Source: Girardinichthys multiradiatus
Lineage: Eukaryota > Chordata > Actinopteri > Cyprinodontiformes > Goodeidae
Assembly: GCF_021462225.1 (NCBI RefSeq)
Contig: NC_061797.1
Span: 40,876,147 to 40,940,146, forward strand
Direction: 5' to 3'
DNA length: 64,000 nucleotides
The translations under genes and the position numbers were made by a program. Of the stretch, positions 45,085 to 54,860 are shown one piece after another. The first letter of the stretch is position 1; each line of letters opens with the position of its first letter. A model generated the notes under the pieces. It made no database searches and was not told the origin of the DNA. It worked only from the letters and a program-made list of their open reading frames with translations.

Positions 45085-45345
45085 TGGTAAATGGACTGAA
45101 CTTGTATAGCGCCTTTCTAGTCATACTGACCACTCAAAGCGCTTTACACTAGAGCCACATTCACCAAGACGCACTCGCTAACACGTACACATTCATACAC
45201 CGATGCGCAGATCAGTAAGCAATTTGAGGTTAAGTGCCTTGCCCACGGGCACATCAACATGTGGCAGGAGGAAGCTGGAATCAAACCCACAACACTCTGA
45301 TTGCAAGATGACCACTCTTCTCACTGAGCCACAGTCGCTGTGAAA
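45085..45345 (-). repeat. tRNA-derived SINE (copy 1, minus)
   Basis: Reverse complement of the SINE at 53052-53309. The minus strand starts with a tRNA-like head (A-box-like 'gtggctcagtgagaagagtg', B-box-like 'gtgggtttgattcc') and ends with 'gcgctatacaagttcagtcc'-like sequence. Confidence 0.7.
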
Positions 45346-45349
45346 CCCA

Positions 45350-46690
45350 TATTCTGATACTTTGGTGCATATCTGACTTGAAACCCAAAGCATAAATGGA
45401 AGAAGTGGAAGCTACTACAGTCAACTGGCCAATATAATAGTTTGTTATTCAAAAAATTGAAATCAGTTTGTGGGAAACACATTGCTGGCCAAACGCACAC
45501 ACTGATTTCTTTGGCAACTCCCTGGCTTGGCATGCATCAGGAAATGTGACAGCTGCTACACCGTCAAGTCTTTTTTTACCTCCTACATCTGAAGGAAGAC
45601 ACTTCTTCCTCAATATCTTCTAGAAAAGAGAAACAAAAGTGTATTTGTTTCATTGTATGATTTATATTTAAATAAAATTACAATAATAATCAGTTGTTAA
45701 AATCCCAAAAACAGTTTTCTTGAAAAAAACAAAGATTGGAGAGCAATTATCTGTCTGCAGAATTTCAGTGTGGATATACCTTAGTAGTAAAACATCACTA
45801 TTTTAATTTACAAATTACTTTCTAACTACTTTCTTGTCATCTAATCATCTTGATGTGTAAACACCTATTCGCACTAGTATTCTGGACTACTGTATTGATG
45901 TATTAGCTGTACATCCAAACAGTTTACAGAACTGAAGAAATGTTTAAGCAGAAACATCAGTTTAGAATTTAGCAAACCCAAAATAAATAACATTTCCCCT
46001 TTGTTAGCGTTTTTTAGTTTGTTCTACTTACACTTGGATACTTTCATATTTGCTTGTTTGTAAGTGATTTCCTCAAAATGAAAATGAATTCTTGAGTTGA
46101 ATGTATTGCCAGTATGACGACAAAACTAAGGCAAAGTAAGAAAACACCACCACATCTAAAAGAGTAAGATAACACGTCAGTTCTAAAATAGGCAAAGGAA
46201 CTCGCTTGTGCACTTTCCCTTCCCATTATCTAATTAACCTCCTATTTCTTTCCAATTTGTGCGGTGACCTGGATTTTGGTGAGATCGTGCTGGTCAGCCA
46301 ATATGAAATCTGGTGAGTGAGGCCAAACCACTTGGGGGTAGCAGAATCATAAATCAGTAACAGCGGGACAAAAGAGTGAGGAGGATTTATATAGATGTTG
46401 TACTTGGGCAGCCCACTTGTGGACACTGTGATGAATTCATAAGCACATTGCCAAGGCAAACTACTTTATTATCCTACAGCCCAGTGGTCATTAATCTCCC
46501 AGGGAGGCCAGCATCCTGGAGGATCACCAGACCAAAGAATTTATTCAGGCCTGAAGGAACCCTTTCCATTAGACATTCAATCTGTTCAGTTGCTCAGCCA
46601 CACCCTTTGCACTGTTCTTTCTTTCCTTACCCTTGTGTGTACAAAATCTGATAGGTAGCATTTGAGATCTTCTTTTTTTATTTTATTTTT
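45350..46690. other. non-coding, nothing recognised
   Basis: No named repeat. The frames 45321-45533, 46226-46459 and 46376-46651 have no recognisable domain. Confidence 0.4.
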
Positions 46691-46691
46691 G

Positions 46692-46834
46692 TGGCAGTAG
46701 AGGCCTTTTATTTTTTTATTTTTCCGACAGTAGGTAGACAGGAAAGAGGGCAAAGAGAGGGGGAGACATTCGACAAAGTTCTCCGGGTCTTGGACTCGAA
46801 CCTGGGAAAGCCACATCAAGGACTATAGCCTCTG
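46692..46834 (-). repeat. tRNA-related SINE fragment
   Basis: The minus strand carries a B-box-like 'ggttcgagtcc' (46791-46801 region) followed by 'cccctctctttgccctctttcctgtctac', the body of a common teleost SINE. The A-box part is missing or diverged. Confidence 0.5.
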
Positions 46835-46969
46835 TTCTTTTGTTTTTAATAATAATAATAAAAATAATAATAATACATTTTATTTATAATGCACTTTTCA
46901 TTCCAAGGAATCTCAGAGTGCTACAATCAAAACACAAGACTAAAAACAACATTAGAGTGAAATAAGTAT

Positions 46970-47496
46970 TTAGCACTTAAAAGCTTTCCTAAACAAGAAG
47001 GTCTTAAGTCCAACTTTAAAAGAATCCAGACTCTGCACTTCTCTCAGCGCTGAAGGGAGGATATTCCGGAGCCGGGTTGCAGCAGAGCAAAAGACTCTGC
47101 CCCCCATGGTTCTGAGCCTGGTAGAGGGGACCTGGAAGAGCCGGCTGCTGGACGACCTGAAGGTGTGGGTGGAGGTTTGGAGCGGAATTACTTCCTGTAG
47201 ATAAGATGGACTATCACAGTTGATGCATCTATGGGTGAATAGGAGAATTCTATATTGGATGCAAAAAGAGACTGGGAGCCAGTGGAGGGAGTAAAGGATG
47301 GGTGTGATATGCTCATAGTTGCGTACTTGCATGAGGACTCTTGTGGCACTGTTCTGAATATACTGGAACTTTTCAATGTTTTTGGAGGAAATCCCCGTAA
47401 AAAGTCCATTGCAGTAATCTAGTCTGGAGGAAACAAAGGCATTGAATACGTTTTTCTGCATCAGACCGGGAAAGAAGTGGGCAGATCTTGGAGATG
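46970..47496 (-). pseudogene. LINE ORF2 C-terminus
   Basis: Minus-strand frame 46970-47620; only residues from about 45 on are LINE. The block is the conserved post-reverse-transcriptase region of L2/Rex1-type LINEs with a final FKVGLKTFLFRKAF. The 5' residues come from the inverted transposon end and flank. Confidence 0.85.
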
Positions 47497-47589
47497 TTGT
47501 CCAACCCCTGTATATATGCCACTTTGCTTCAATAAATAGACTAAATATTGTAACCCTTAGCATAAATATGTTATGTATAACAAACAACT

Positions 47590-48330
47590 CCCAGCTCCAA
47601 CTCCATCTAAAGAACAACAATTTATTTCAAAGATTCCAGTCGAGTTTTCGTTCGGGACATAGCACAGAAACAGCTTTGCTTAGGGTGGCAAATGACTTGC
47701 TGATGGCAGCTGATGTTGGGTCACCATCACTCCTCATTCTCTTCCATCTGTCACCTGCTTTTGACACAATGGACCATGCTATTGTCCTGGACCGCCTCCG
47801 TGAAACTGCTGGACTGTCAGGCAGCACCTTAGCGTGGTTCATTTCATACCTCTCTGACAGAACCGAATATGTTTTGTTGGAATCATGTAAGTCCAGACCC
47901 CTCCCTGTTACGTGTGGTGTCCCCCAAGGATCAGTCTTGGGCCTCCTGCTTTTTGTCACCCACATGCTTCCACTTGGTCGTGTCATCAGCAGACACAATT
48001 TGTCATTCCATTGCTATGCTGATGACACACAATTATACATTAGAACTGCTCCCCACCCTTCCGTAGCCCTGTCACGTGTTTCTGCCTGTCTTGAGGAGAT
48101 TAAGGACTGGATGAACAGCAGCTTTCTTCAGCTCAACAGTAGTAAGACTGAGGGACTACTTGTTGGCACAACTCACCAGATCACCAACTCCTCAATATCC
48201 CAACTCTCCTTTGACAGCCAGGTCATTGCTCTCTTCCCCTCAGTAACTAACCTAGGTGTCAGGTTTGACCAACAACTCACCTTTGATGACCAAATAAAGA
48301 ATGCATCAAAGACCTCGTTCCACCACCTTC
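47590..48330 (+). pseudogene. LINE reverse transcriptase domain, in inverted segment
   Basis: The frame 47442-48359 is open for 305 codons, of which about residues 50-296 are LINE sequence: fingers/palm (FQSSFRSGHSTETALL), AFDT motif (LSPAFDTMDHAIVLDRL), GVPQGSVLG, the catalytic YADD (HCYADDTQLY) and thumb start. Its last matching block, NASKTSFHHLH, is continued only on the other strand at 47496 downward. The first 50 residues and the last nine (transposon sequence) are not LINE. Confidence 0.85.
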
Positions 48331-48331
48331 A

Positions 48332-49398
48332 CATGAAACTGAAACACCTGTCATTTTAGTGTGGGAGGTTTCATGGCTAAATTGGACCAGCCTGGTAACC
48401 AGTCTTCATTGATTGCACATTGCACCAGTAAGAGCACAGTTTTGCTCAAAATATTGAAATGCACACATTATGGGTGACATACCAGAGTTCAAAAGAGGAC
48501 AAATTGTTGGTGCACGTCTTGCTGGCGCATCTGTGACCCAAAAAACATAAAACCACGGCTGCCTAAATCATGGCGGAATTAAATGTGCACCTCAACTCTC
48601 CTGTTTCCACCAGAACTGTCCGTCGGAAGCTCCACAGGGTCAATATACACGACTGGGATGCTGTAGCCAAACCTTTGGTCACTCATGCCAATGCCAAATG
48701 TCGGTTTCAATGGTGCAAAGATTGCAAATCTTGGGCTGTGGACAATGTGAAACATGTATTGTTCTCTGATGAGTCCACCTTTACTGTTTTCCCCACATCC
48801 GGGAGAGTTACAGTGTGGAGAAGCCCCAAAGAAACGTACCACCCAGACTGTTGCATGCCCAGAGTGAAGCATGGGGGTGGATCAGTGATGGTTTGGGGTG
48901 CCGTATCATGGCATTCCCTTGGCCCAATTCTTGTGCTAGATGGGCGTGTCACTGCCATGGACTACTGAACCATTCTTGAGGACCATGTGCATCCAATGGT
49001 TCAAACATTGTATCCTGAAGGTGGTGCTGTGTATCAGGATGACAATGCACCAATACACACAGCAAGACTGGTGAAAGATTGGTTTGATGAACATGAAAGT
49101 GAAGTTGAACATCTCCCATGGCCTGCACAGTCACCAGATCTAAATATTATTGAGCCACTTTGGGGTGTTTTGGAGGAGCGAGTCAGGAAACGTTTTCCTC
49201 CACCAGTATCACGTAGTGACATGGTCACTATCCTTCAAGAAGAATGGCTTAAAATCCCTCTGACTACTGTGCAGGATTTGTATATGTCATTCCCAAGACA
49301 AATTGACGCTGTATTGGCCGCAAAAGGAGGCCCTACACCATACTAATAAATTATTGTGGTCTAAAACCAGGTGTATCAGTTTCATTGTCCAACCCATG
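48332..49398 (+). mobile_element. Tc1/mariner DD36E transposon, damaged copy B
   Basis: Same family as 43433-44690. The right end 'ttcattgtccaacccatg' is followed by TA. The first 15 bases of the left terminal repeat are not here but in inverse orientation at 47499-47510. Compared with copy A it lacks about 33 bp near 48440 and 146 bp of coding sequence (junction at 48538, two-base CC overlap). Confidence 0.85.
48473..49346 (+). pseudogene. Tc1/mariner DD36E transposase, deleted and with stop
   Basis: Relative to copy A, codons about 24-72 are missing with a frameshift at the deletion, and a TGA (48966-48968) replaces the Arg codon after VTAMDY. Frames 48570-48968 and 48987-49346 hold the remainder. 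The three catalytic residues (Asp, Asp, Glu at 49152-49154) are present with the 36-residue spacing. Confidence 0.88.
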
Positions 49399-49399
49399 T

Positions 49400-50395
49400 A
49401 AGTGGTTGACTGTTTTACCCCATTAACATTACTTAAATAGTTTGACAATGACCACAATAAAAAACAGATCAGTTTCCACTGGTTTTCTAATTCCATGTAG
49501 ATGAAGAAAAAAAATATTGAAAAAAATCTGAGATGGACACAGAAACATAGCCACACATGACCAGAGACATGCTGTCTCTCACAAATCTGTCGTTAATACT
49601 ACAAATATTTGAGTGTACAAGGCTAACGTTCTTAGTTTGCTTTGATATATCTCATTCACCACTAGAATAACCCAAAATATAACATATAGGACATAATACT
49701 GAGTGTTATGATGTAGACAGGTCTATGGTTTCATGTAAGCGCAGAAGCGCTTACTTGGTTTTAATGAGATCTGACTTTGCATTTACAATATTATCACTTT
49801 GCTATACTTTGTATCTCTTGTAAGGATTTACCAAATGTACATGGAAAGTATTTTTTGTCAACCACTGTCTGTCCCACAAGACCATTTTCACTTTAAATAC
49901 TTAACAGTCTAAATAAGTAATGATTGCTTTCATATAACCTGTTCATGGCCATGTCTCAGGGCTAAAGGCACCAGCCACTAACTCTGGGTCCCAGAGCACC
50001 AGGAGTCCTTAAAACCAATAATTTTCTTCCATTCAGTCCACTACATTGTAGCTGTGTGCCTGGCAGATCATAGGCTTTTAAGTTGTAGTCAAGTATGAAA
50101 TGTGTCTCTAGAGCCTATAGGCTGTCAAAGGAAATGTAAAAGTATGAGGAGAGAAACATATAGTATAGAGACATTGTATAGTGTATATAGACTTTGTTAG
50201 CATTTCTTAATTATTAGGAGAATTTAGGTATGGTTAACCTATTTCTCGCTAGACAGGCCAAATAGTTTATCTCAGTGCATATAAAAGAGGCATGGATTGT
50301 TCCTGTTTTCCATAAGCAGTTTCCAATGTCTTTCCAATGTAAAAGTTTTGGTGTTCACTACACGTCTTGGTTTTTTTATTATTGTTAACTTTGTT
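49400..50395. other. non-coding, nothing recognised
   Basis: About 1 kb of plain AT-rich DNA. Confidence 0.4.
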
Positions 50396-50399
50396 TCAT

Positions 50400-51060
50400 G
50401 TATGAGCATGTTTACAATGGGTAGTTGTTGACTCATGACCTATGACTGAGACCAAGCTTTCTGACACTGGGCAGCACATTTATCTCTAGAATCCCTTGAT
50501 AGTCTTGAGATTTCATTATACTCTGCACAGATTCAAGACACTCTGTGGCAGGTGCAACAAATCAGCCCCAGAACATAACAGGGCCTCCTCCATGTTTTAT
50601 TTTTGTCTCATCTGTCCATAGGACAGTCTCCCAGAAGCTTTGTGGCTTGTCAACACATTGTTTGGGAAATTCCAGTCTGGCTTTTTTATGATTTGTTTTT
50701 AACAATGGTGTTCTCCTTGGTCGTCTCCCATTAAGTCCACCTTGCCTCAAACAATGTCGGATGGTGCGATCTGACACTGAAGTTCCTTGAGCTTGAAGTT
50801 CACCTTTAATCTCTTTAGAAGTTTTTCTGGGCTCTTTTGTTACTGTTCGTATTATCCGTCTCTTTGTTTTTTCGTCAATTTTCCTCCTGCGACCACGCCC
50901 AGACAGTTCCATGGATCTTTGAACAACATGTGCAACTGTAGTCACAGGAACATGAAGCTGCTTGGAAATGCTCTTATAATTTTTACCTTTAACACGTTTG
51001 TCTATAATTTTCTTTCTAATCTCCTGAGACAACTCTTTCATTCGCTTCCTCTGGTCCATG
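50400..51060 (-). pseudogene. Tc1-like transposase, truncated with internal deletion
   Basis: Frame 50562-51095. A likely start is the internal Met before DQRKRMKELS (about 51060). The paired-like DNA-binding region is intact (YKSISKQLHVPVTTVAHVVQ; a GRGRRRKI hook; RTVTKEPRKTSKEIK). The first catalytic Asp is in WTDETKI; immediately after it the frame jumps to KHGGGPVMFWG, so about 45 codons are deleted. Beyond the stop near 50562 the homology continues (ECLESVQSIMKSQDYQGILE) to about 50400. The second Asp and Glu are not preserved. Confidence 0.8.
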
Positions 51061-51430
51061 TTGAGTATGGTACACACCATGTCATTAAACAGCACAGTGA
51101 CTACCTGTATCCCTATATATAGGCCCTCTGACTGATTAAAAGAATGTAGACACCTGTGATGCTAATTAATGGACACACCTTGAATTAACATGTCCCTTTG
51201 GTCACATCATTTTCACGAGTACCATCATTTTTGTCCAGGCCTGTTTCATGAGTTTATTTTTTTGAAACATTCTGTTGAAGCATGTTTGAAAAGCAACGTC
51301 TGTCTTTCATTTGTTCATTTTCATAGAATTTTTATCCATTATTACCTTTGTCAGATTCCAGTTATTTCTGTGACCATAGTGGGATTTTCTTTCATTAACC
51401 GAGCGGTACCAACAATTTTGTCCAGGTGTG
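50400..51430 (-). mobile_element. Tc1-like transposon relic with IR/DR end
   Basis: The right end (TA at 51431-51432) carries two direct repeats, 51403-51430 ('gcggtaccaacaattttgtcc...') and 51217-51243 ('gagtaccatcatttttgtcc...'), 187 bp apart, the IR/DR arrangement known in Sleeping Beauty-like elements. The other end is lost at about 50400. Transposase runs leftward. Confidence 0.75.
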
Positions 51431-51434
51431 TACA

Positions 51435-53030
51435 TTTTAATAATATATTCATGGTTTTCTAAATCAAGTAATAATCTAAGTTAATGTAGCTGCCTGTGCA
51501 ATTACATGTTTTCATTTAATAATTTTAAATGGCATAAACATTTTAAATTTACCCATTTGAAAAGGCTGACTGAGTCTAACTTTTGTTGTCTAATTGACAA
51601 AAATAAGCTTTTATAAATCAAGTTTGCTGTTTATGAGAGTTTACATTTAATTAATAATGACTATTACCAGTACTTGTATTGTAAGGTATTTCAGTTATAC
51701 TATTTTAAGTACCTCTATCTTAGGTTTTGATCAACAATAATTAGTACAAACTGAGGTCACCACTGCCATTCATGACTGATGTCTTTCAGCAAGATACATC
51801 ACATTGCATTTTAGGACCAGCAAATATCTGACTCTGGGACATTTAAACAGTTACTTTTTCCAAGACAGCAACATTATGAATAACAATGAGAATACGCTCT
51901 GAAATAAACAAATAAATAAAAAAATTAAACAAAGCAACATCCTAGGACTGATCAGTATGAACCTAGCCTGCTTAATATTTTGTGAGCCTCTAGCATAAAT
52001 TGAATTTGGGGACCCAGCCCATTTCCAGTTAGGCTCCCCAACCATCTAAAATTATGTGAAAAAATAACAATTATGCAATGCAATTTTTTTCTTAGGCCAG
52101 CAGAAAGCCCAAATCAGTTGCAAAGTTTGCTTACAACTCAGGTTGATCCTGTCTAGCTGTAATATGTTTAACACATAATACAAAATACATACATAAAATA
52201 CATACATAATACAAGGACGGACCAATGATGAAAAGTTTAAAAAGGTCTTGTTGATTATAGTAATCAATCTACTTCATTATATTACCTTCAACATGATATA
52301 TCCTATGTTGTTTATTATATTAAAGATTTATTAAAATGATTCCCACAGGGTTAGGCTTTTTTATAACCTAAGAGTCAAATGAAAAGTTATAGGTATAGTT
52401 CAGTAAATGGCTTGCTTCAACTCAAACACAGTATCTCCTTATGTCTTAAGTTTATTGCAAGCAACTTCTAAAGCATCAGTCATGGCTATAAATGTATCAC
52501 ATAACCCTCATATTTACAGCATGAAGACAGATTCGCACAAGCCCATACAGATGTGCAACCTGATCCTTTCACACATACACACTCATTCAGATCATCCAGA
52601 CTTTCCTTCCCCCAGCTGTGAAGCAAAGCTAAGGCCATGTATCCTGATGGCATTGATGGTGCTTCATGCAGACCTCAGGTCTCTGAAGGTTAACTTCCTC
52701 ACCTCAGTGGGGTCAATGCACAGGCTTATGATAGATGGAGACTGCAGCTCTCAGGTAGATGGAGAGGCTGCATGCTGGGGCCACACTTTATTTCACCTTG
52801 CTATAAATTTAAAATAAAAGGAGCACAATATTTAGACATCCAGTAAAGTTTAGCCAAAAAATTAGGGTGGTCAGGCAAGCCTTCTTGGTGTTTGTTTAAA
52901 GAGTTCAGACCATATAAAGCTCATAACAAAGTAAAGTGCCATAAAATCCAGGGTAACATTTACTACAGAATGATAGATTGCATGGGATTAATTGTCATTC
53001 CCATGTATTTTTTTCACATATCTGAGCTTA
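51435..53030. other. non-coding, nothing recognised
   Basis: About 1.6 kb. The 136-codon frame 52407-52817 has no domain, no splice context and no repeat similarity that I can see. Confidence 0.4.
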
Positions 53031-53051
53031 ATCAGAGGCGACTGGTTGACT

Positions 53052-53309
53052 AGAGGCGACTGTGGCTCAGTAGGAAGAGTAGTCGTCTTGCAATCAGGTT
53101 GTGGGTTCGATTCCAGCTTCCTCCTGCCATATGTTGATGTTCCCCAGGGCAAGGCACTTAACCTCAAGTTGCCTACCGATCTGCGTATCGGCGTATGAAT
53201 GTGTGAGTGTTAGTGAGTGCGATTGGGTGAATGTGGCTCTAGTGTAAAGCGCTTTGAGTGGTCTGTATGACTGGAAAAGCGCTACATAAGTTCAGTCCAT
53301 TTACCATTC
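53052..53309 (+). repeat. tRNA-derived SINE (copy 2)
   Basis: Head 'gcgactgtggctcagtagga...gag' (A-box-like TGGCTCAGTAGG) and 'gtgggttcgattccagc' (B box GGTTCGATTCC), then a body ending 'agcgctttgagtggtc...gcgctacataagttcagtcca'. An 11-bp copy of the head's first bases (53034-53044) precedes it. Confidence 0.75.
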
Positions 53310-53826
53310 CAATTTAATCAGAAATTTCAAAGAATAAATATGTTATGGGTTTGGTAAAAATAACTATAGATAATTGCGGTATATTTTGAAAATAATTTCC
53401 ATAATTGTGTGACTGTTTCATAGATTTTGAAAACAAAGCAATCTGCACAGTGACTATCCCTAAAACCAAACTTTAAAGGATGCAAGTGCTGATTTATATG
53501 TAAAAGCAGTTTTGTTGATCCAGTCACATATTTATATGAACTATACCTAAGATAAATACACAATTCAAATGCATTTAAAATTCAGAGTGGCTTTATTGTA
53601 TCATTCGGAAATATATACGCCAGGTTATGGCCTGCTTCTGTTTTGTTCACTGCCCAATTGGCAGATTCCCTGGGTATCCCAGCTTGGAAAACTAGCTGGG
53701 TGATTTAACAAAGGTGAAATTCAGGGAAGACAGACCCAAAGGAGGAATGAAACATGAAATGGAAGAAACACTGAACTGGAACTGAGAAAGAATAATTTTG
53801 GACCAAACTAAATGACATCACAGTGT
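53310..53826. other. non-coding spacer between two SINEs
   Basis: Nothing recognised. Confidence 0.4.
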
Positions 53827-54028
53827 GGTGACTCTATGACTCAGTGGGTTTCCCAGCCACATGTCGATGTGCCCCTTGGGAAGGCATTTAACCGCAAGTT
53901 GCCTGCCGATCTGCGTATCGGTATATGAATGTGAGTGCAGTTGGGTGAATTTGGCTATAGTGTGAAGTGCTTTGAGTGGTCAGTATGGCTAGAAAAGCAC
54001 TATCTAAATTCTGTCAATTTACCATTTA
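53827..54028 (+). repeat. tRNA-derived SINE (copy 3, internally deleted)
   Basis: Same family as 53052-53309. The head keeps 'ggtgactctatgactcagtggg' but the B-box part is deleted; the body from 'cacatgtcgatgtgcccctt' to 'ctatctaaattctgtc' is present. Confidence 0.7.
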
Positions 54029-54029
54029 A

Positions 54030-54559
54030 GTGAGACCCACCCATGCATGAACTTCAACTTGGTTAAATTGTGCTCCTGAACATCTGATAGATGCTAGGAA
54101 AAAACATGCCACTAGAGCCAGTTCAGGTAAACAAAATAGGACTCCAGTGGGAACAAGCAATATTGAGGCATTGAGGGGGGTGGGAGGACATCTTTGAAGT
54201 GGCTCAGAGTATTCCCCAGACAACCCGGAGATATTTATTTGAATAATGTGCAGATTCACACCCGAGTGAGCAGAGATCTGTACAGGGGGTGGGAAGATGA
54301 CAGAGTTTAATTTCCAACTCGAGTGAAGAGCATTGAGTGAAGGGGGGAAAAAGGAGGAACAGACATGGGAATTAAAGTGAGTGAGAGAGACTAGGAGAGA
54401 AATGAAGACCTACATGGTAAGGCAGATGGTGGTATATCGGTTTCCCTAAAAAAAAACATTTTGACACTTTAAACCTTAAGCAGTTTTCAGGCAGTAAATA
54501 AAGGAAAGGGAATCAATAGCAGTCAGTGATAAGGGGATAAAGCAGCTAAATATGAAATA
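54030..54559. other. non-coding, nothing recognised
   Basis: No gene or repeat identified. Confidence 0.35.
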
Positions 54560-54860
54560 CAGCCTAACAAAATGGTATGGATTTCCAATGAAGGCCACGT
54601 GACACAACCTGCTTTGAAATGCAAATAAGTAGCTCATGCACATTGTCCTTCTCAGACTTGACCATCTATTGATCGGCTAAAACAAATTCTATTGATCATT
54701 GAATATTTAATAGCACTAATTAAATCTCACATGGAGGTACTTACACCCCATTTCCAGTTTTCACAATCTTACTCAGGAGACAGCCTTTGACTCATCGAAG
54801 CTCAATGACAGCTCTATAAAGGATGGCTTGCAGTCACCTGTAATAAAACTAGATGCTGAG
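54560..54860. promoter_or_regulatory. Candidate conserved non-coding element
   Basis: Complex sequence with a CACGTG E-box (near 54596), a consensus octamer ATGCAAAT (near 54619), several 'attgatc' sites and 'actaattaaat'. No repeat match. Function is inferred from motif density only. Confidence 0.25.

Larger units (their letters stand above)
46842..48331 (-). mobile_element. L2/Rex1-type LINE, 5'-truncated, with internal inversion
   Basis: The C-terminal ORF2 part runs on the minus strand (about 47490-46970: SSRLDYCNGLFTGISSKNI, ITPILYSLHWLPV, RSSSSRLFQVPSTRLRTMGG), followed by a 3' region ending in a TAA/ATT-rich tail near 46842. The reverse transcriptase part runs on the plus strand (about 47590-48330: FQSSFRSGHSTETALL, CGVPQGSVLG, FHCYADDTQLYIR with the YADD box). 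Inverting about 47498-48332 makes both parts one continuous minus-strand ORF and also repairs the terminal repeat of the adjacent transposon. Several frameshifts exist; the element is inactive. Confidence 0.85.

Noticed and set aside
46842..48331. 5' inversion of the LINE by twin priming
   Set aside because: Geometry fits at first, but the inverted segment also contains bases of the neighbouring transposon's terminal repeat, so the inversion happened after both insertions.
52407..52817. 136-codon plus frame
   Set aside because: No domain, splice site or compositional support; length is possible by chance in 64 kb.
53052..53118. Functional tRNA gene
   Set aside because: A and B boxes are present but the cloverleaf is not complete and the sequence recurs as a SINE head at 45.3 kb.
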